DNA from: Deltaproteobacteria bacterium
Lineage (GTDB): Bacteria > Desulfobacterota > Desulfobacteria > Desulfobacterales > Desulfatibacillaceae
Assembly: GCA_021815525.1 (NCBI GenBank)
Contig: JAKAGN010000147.1
Coordinates: 1-6,859, forward strand
Direction of reading: 5' to 3'
Length of the DNA: 6,859 bases
Positions within the stretch are counted from its first letter, which is position 1. The number at the start of each line of letters is the position of its first letter. The translations under genes and the position numbers were made by a program. The notes beneath the pieces were generated by a model that saw only the letters and a program-made list of their open reading frames with translations, made no database searches and was not told where the DNA came from. Positions 5,532 to 6,859 of this stretch are shown here, piece by piece.

Positions 5532-6212
5532 ATGGAGCCACTGGATCTTCTGGCCCACATCCCCCTCTTCAAGGGACTTTCCTCGGAGGACCGCGCGGCC
5601 CTGGCCGCACTTCTGCGCGTGCAGAAGGTGAAGGCGGGCGAGGTCCTTTTCCGCAAGGGCAGCGAGGGCACCACCCTTTACATCATCCAGAGCGGGGCCG
5701 TTAAGATCGTGCTCCCCTCGCGCCTCGGGGACGAGATGATCGTCACCATATTCTCGGCCGGAGATTTTTTCGGCGAGATGGCCCTTCTGGACGGCATGCC
5801 CCGCTCCGCCGACGCCGTGGCCGTGGACCCCTCCAGGCTCCTGCTCCTGAACCGGGCCGATTTCCTGCACTTCCTGAAAAAAAGCGACGGCGCCATCGAG
5901 TCCATCTTCTCCATTCTCTCGGCGCGCCTGCGGAAGACCGACGATCTTCTGGAGGACACGAGCTTTCTGAACATTCCCGCACGCTTCGCCAAAAAGCTCC
6001 TGGAGCTTGGCGAAACCTTCGGCCGGCGCGAGTCGGGCTCGATGGAGATAAGCCTTAGGCTCACCCAGAAGGACCTCGCCGACATGGTGGGCGCCACCCG
6101 GGAGAGCATCAACAAGGAGCTTAGGGCCCTGCGGGAAAAAGGCATCGTGTCGGTCTCCGGCCAGACACTGCGGATCAACGACGTGACCCGGCTGCTGCGC
6201 CGGGTGCGCTGA
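5532..6212 (+). CDS. Crp/Fnr-family transcriptional regulator with a cyclic-nucleotide-binding domain
   Basis: A cytoplasmic DNA-binding regulator of 226 residues, the usual length for the family. The N-terminal beta-roll (about 9-125) includes the phosphate-binding cassette FFGEMALLDGMPRSADAVA (79-97). Glu82, Arg91 and Ser92 correspond to the cAMP-contacting Glu72, Arg82 and Ser83 of E. coli CRP, so nucleotide binding is plausible. A dimerisation helix follows (about 112-143). The winged helix-turn-helix has the recognition segment GATRESINKELRAL (187-200), with Arg190-Glu191 matching CRP Arg180-Glu181 and Lys195 in place of CRP Arg185. There are no cysteines, which excludes an Fnr-type iron-sulfur cluster. 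The ATG at 5532 is supported by GGGAGG (5518-5523). It stands alone between the lipase terminator and the rpmB promoter. Whether it regulates the neighbouring lipases cannot be told from sequence; no perfect CRP or FNR box was found beside them. Confidence 0.9.
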   Translation: MEPLDLLAHIPLFKGLSSEDRAALAALLRVQKVKAGEVLFRKGSEGTTLYIIQSGAVKIVLPSRLGDEMIVTIFSAGDFFGEMALLDGMPRSADAVAVDPSRLLLLNRADFLHFLKKSDGAIESIFSILSARLRKTDDLLEDTSFLNIPARFAKKLLELGETFGRRESGSMEISLRLTQKDLADMVGATRESINKELRALREKGIVSVSGQTLRINDVTRLLRRVR

Positions 6213-6229
6213 GAGGCCTCAAAAAAATC

Positions 6230-6258
6230 TTTACAAATCGATCCGCATCGGCTACAAA
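6230..6258 (+). promoter_or_regulatory. Sigma70-like promoter of rpmB
   Basis: TTTACA (6230-6235, five of six consensus bases) is followed after 17 bases by TACAAA (6253-6258, four of six). It lies in an A/T-rich patch just after the regulator stop codon and points to rpmB. The predicted start near 6265 gives a leader of about 90 bases. Confidence 0.6.
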
Positions 6259-6274
6259 GCCCTGTTCTCAATGG

Positions 6275-6336
6275 GCGGCCGGAAGCTCGGCCGCGCGGCT
6301 TCGTTTTCAACCGGGCTCGGAGGCCCGGCCTTATTT
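6275..6336 (+). promoter_or_regulatory. Hairpin-rich rpmB leader, with a possible attenuator
   Basis: Two perfect hairpins lie in the predicted rpmB leader. The first is GCGGCCG (6275-6281) with CGGCCGC (6288-6294). The second is CCGGGC (6311-6316) with GCCCGG (6323-6328), followed by CCTTATTTTT (6329-6338). The second looks like an intrinsic terminator, yet it sits between the promoter and the strong GGAGGAGG ribosome site (6340-6347). It could be an attenuator for rpmB or the terminator of the upstream regulator gene; sequence alone cannot decide. Confidence 0.45.
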
Positions 6337-6353
6337 TTCGGAGGAGGTTTCAC

Positions 6354-6563
6354 ATGGCCAGACAGTGCGAAATTTGCGGGAAAAAGCCAGTCATGGGACA
6401 CATAGTGAGCCACGCCCATAACGTGACCAAGCGCCGCTTCAACCCCAACCTCCAGAAGGTCCGCGCCATGCGGAACGGCCAGGTGCAGCGCATCGTGGTG
6501 TGCACCAAGTGCATCAAGGCCGGCCTCATAGTGAAACCCGTGGAAAAAAAGAAGGCCAAGTAG
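6354..6563 (+). CDS. rpmB: 50S ribosomal protein L28
   Basis: A component of the large ribosomal subunit that contacts 23S rRNA near the E site side. The product has 69 residues and starts MARQCEICGKKP, the usual L28 beginning, followed by the conserved GHIVSHAHNVTKRRFNPNLQ (15-34). Cys5-Cys8 and Cys50-Cys53 form two CxxC pairs, making this the zinc-ribbon (C+) form rather than the zinc-free paralogue induced under zinc limitation in some bacteria. The C-terminus is the expected lysine-rich tail. The start is fixed by GGAGGAGG (6340-6347), 6 bases upstream. It is not followed by rpmG (L33), its neighbour in many genomes; it is a single-gene unit between a promoter at 6230-6258 and a terminator at 6654-6691. 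Confidence 0.97.
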   Translation: MARQCEICGKKPVMGHIVSHAHNVTKRRFNPNLQKVRAMRNGQVQRIVVCTKCIKAGLIVKPVEKKKAK

Positions 6564-6571
6564 ATCCGAAA

Positions 6572-6639
6572 GGCCGCAGCGGCGGCCCGCAAGAGACGGC
6601 CCTTTGACCCGCGTCCCGGTAAAGCCGGGCTGTGCGGTT
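6572..6639 (+). other. Structured 3' untranslated region of rpmB
   Basis: Two stems lie between the rpmB stop and its terminator. One is GGCCGC (6572-6577) with GCGGCC (6582-6587). The other is a longer interrupted stem of about 13 pairs (6606-6619 with 6625-6639, core CCCGG/CCGGG and loop TAAAG). No reading frame of note is present. It may be an mRNA-stabilising 3' end or a small RNA released from the rpmB transcript; this is inference only. Confidence 0.4.
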
Positions 6640-6653
6640 TTGTCGGTACGAGA

Positions 6654-6691
6654 GGGAGGGGAAGCCCGCGAGGGGTTCTCCTCCCTTTTTT
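6654..6691 (+). terminator. Rho-independent terminator of rpmB
   Basis: A 10-bp stem, GGGAGGGGAA (6654-6663) with TTCTCCTCCC (6676-6685), has one G-U pair and a 12-base loop, and is followed by six T (6686-6691). It lies 91 bases after the rpmB stop. Confidence 0.88.
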
Positions 6692-6765
6692 ATCCGCGCG
6701 CCTGGAAATCTTGTGTCAAGACTTGAACCTATCTCAAAAATATTTTCGTCATGAGATTGAGCGAA

Positions 6766-6859
6766 AAAGTCACTGGCAAGGAAGCGGGCGGAAAAGGACC
6801 GGAGGCGTAGTTATTCTACGTCGAGGACCTTTTCCGCCGATGACGCGGCCAGCGGCTTT
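6766..6859. repeat. Long three-tiered imperfect inverted repeat, possibly cut by the window end
   Basis: Three nested stems share one axis. The outer is AAAGTCACTGGC (6766-6777) with GCCAGCGGCTTT (6848-6859), with ten Watson-Crick pairs, one G-U and one mismatch. The middle is a perfect 11-bp GGCGGAAAAGG (6787-6797) with CCTTTTCCGCC (6828-6838). The inner is CGTAG (6806-6810) with CTACG (6816-6820) and a TTATT loop, extendable by G-U and G-C. Purine-rich internal loops separate the tiers. The outer arm starts with A and ends with T runs, so it could act as a bidirectional terminator. It could also be a dispersed palindromic intergenic repeat. No protein is encoded on either strand. Confidence 0.7.

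Noticed and set aside
5305..5704. Plus-strand small genes between lipase 2 and the regulator
   Set aside because: They start inside a terminator or weak context, overlap the regulator gene in another frame, and have no recognisable protein sequence.
5445..6310. Minus-strand open frames opposite the Crp/Fnr-family gene
   Set aside because: Arg/Ser-rich low-complexity translations typical of antisense frames in GC-rich genes; the sense protein is unmistakable.

Overview
The window is 6.9 kb of GC-rich bacterial DNA with every convincing gene on the + strand. The gene types (archaeal/methanogen-type thymidylate synthase, TPR protein with a TMTC-like N-terminus, Crp/Fnr regulator, zinc-ribbon form of ribosomal protein L28), the G/C-ending codon use and the AT-rich intergenic gaps suggest a Desulfobacterota (former Deltaproteobacteria) chromosome. 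This placement is an inference; there is no rRNA or other taxonomic marker apart from rpmB.

Positions 2-2579 are a close-packed block: the 3' part of a thymidylate synthase gene (cut by the window edge), a solitary beta-class DNA methyltransferase 32 bp later, and a membrane-anchored TPR protein whose start lies inside the last 37 bases of the methyltransferase gene. No restriction endonuclease is visible beside the methyltransferase.

Positions about 2580-5313 hold an AT-rich control region and then a tandem duplication of a secreted triacylglycerol lipase gene of the Pseudomonas/Burkholderia type. The two copies are each 299 codons, differ at 22 residues, and lie exactly 1373 bp apart. Each copy carries its own conserved leader and a related GC-rich terminator hairpin, so the duplicated unit is a complete transcription cassette of about 1.2 kb. 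The 83 bp just upstream of both start codons differ at only one base, while the DNA farther upstream has diverged. This leader contains overlapping inverted repeats built on ATCAA/TTGAT. No lipase chaperone (foldase) gene is present in the window.

Positions 5314-6691 hold a Crp/Fnr-family regulator gene, then rpmB (L28) with its own good sigma70-like promoter, a hairpin-rich 5' leader that includes a terminator-like hairpin, a structured 3' region and a clear terminator. The window ends in a long, three-tiered imperfect inverted repeat (6766-6859, possibly continuing past the edge). It encodes no evident protein and looks like an intergenic structured repeat or a bidirectional terminator.

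The most notable items are the lipase cassette duplication with its preserved leader, the palindromic element at the right edge, and the possible attenuator before rpmB. I see no CRISPR array, tRNA, rRNA, transposase or defence cluster.
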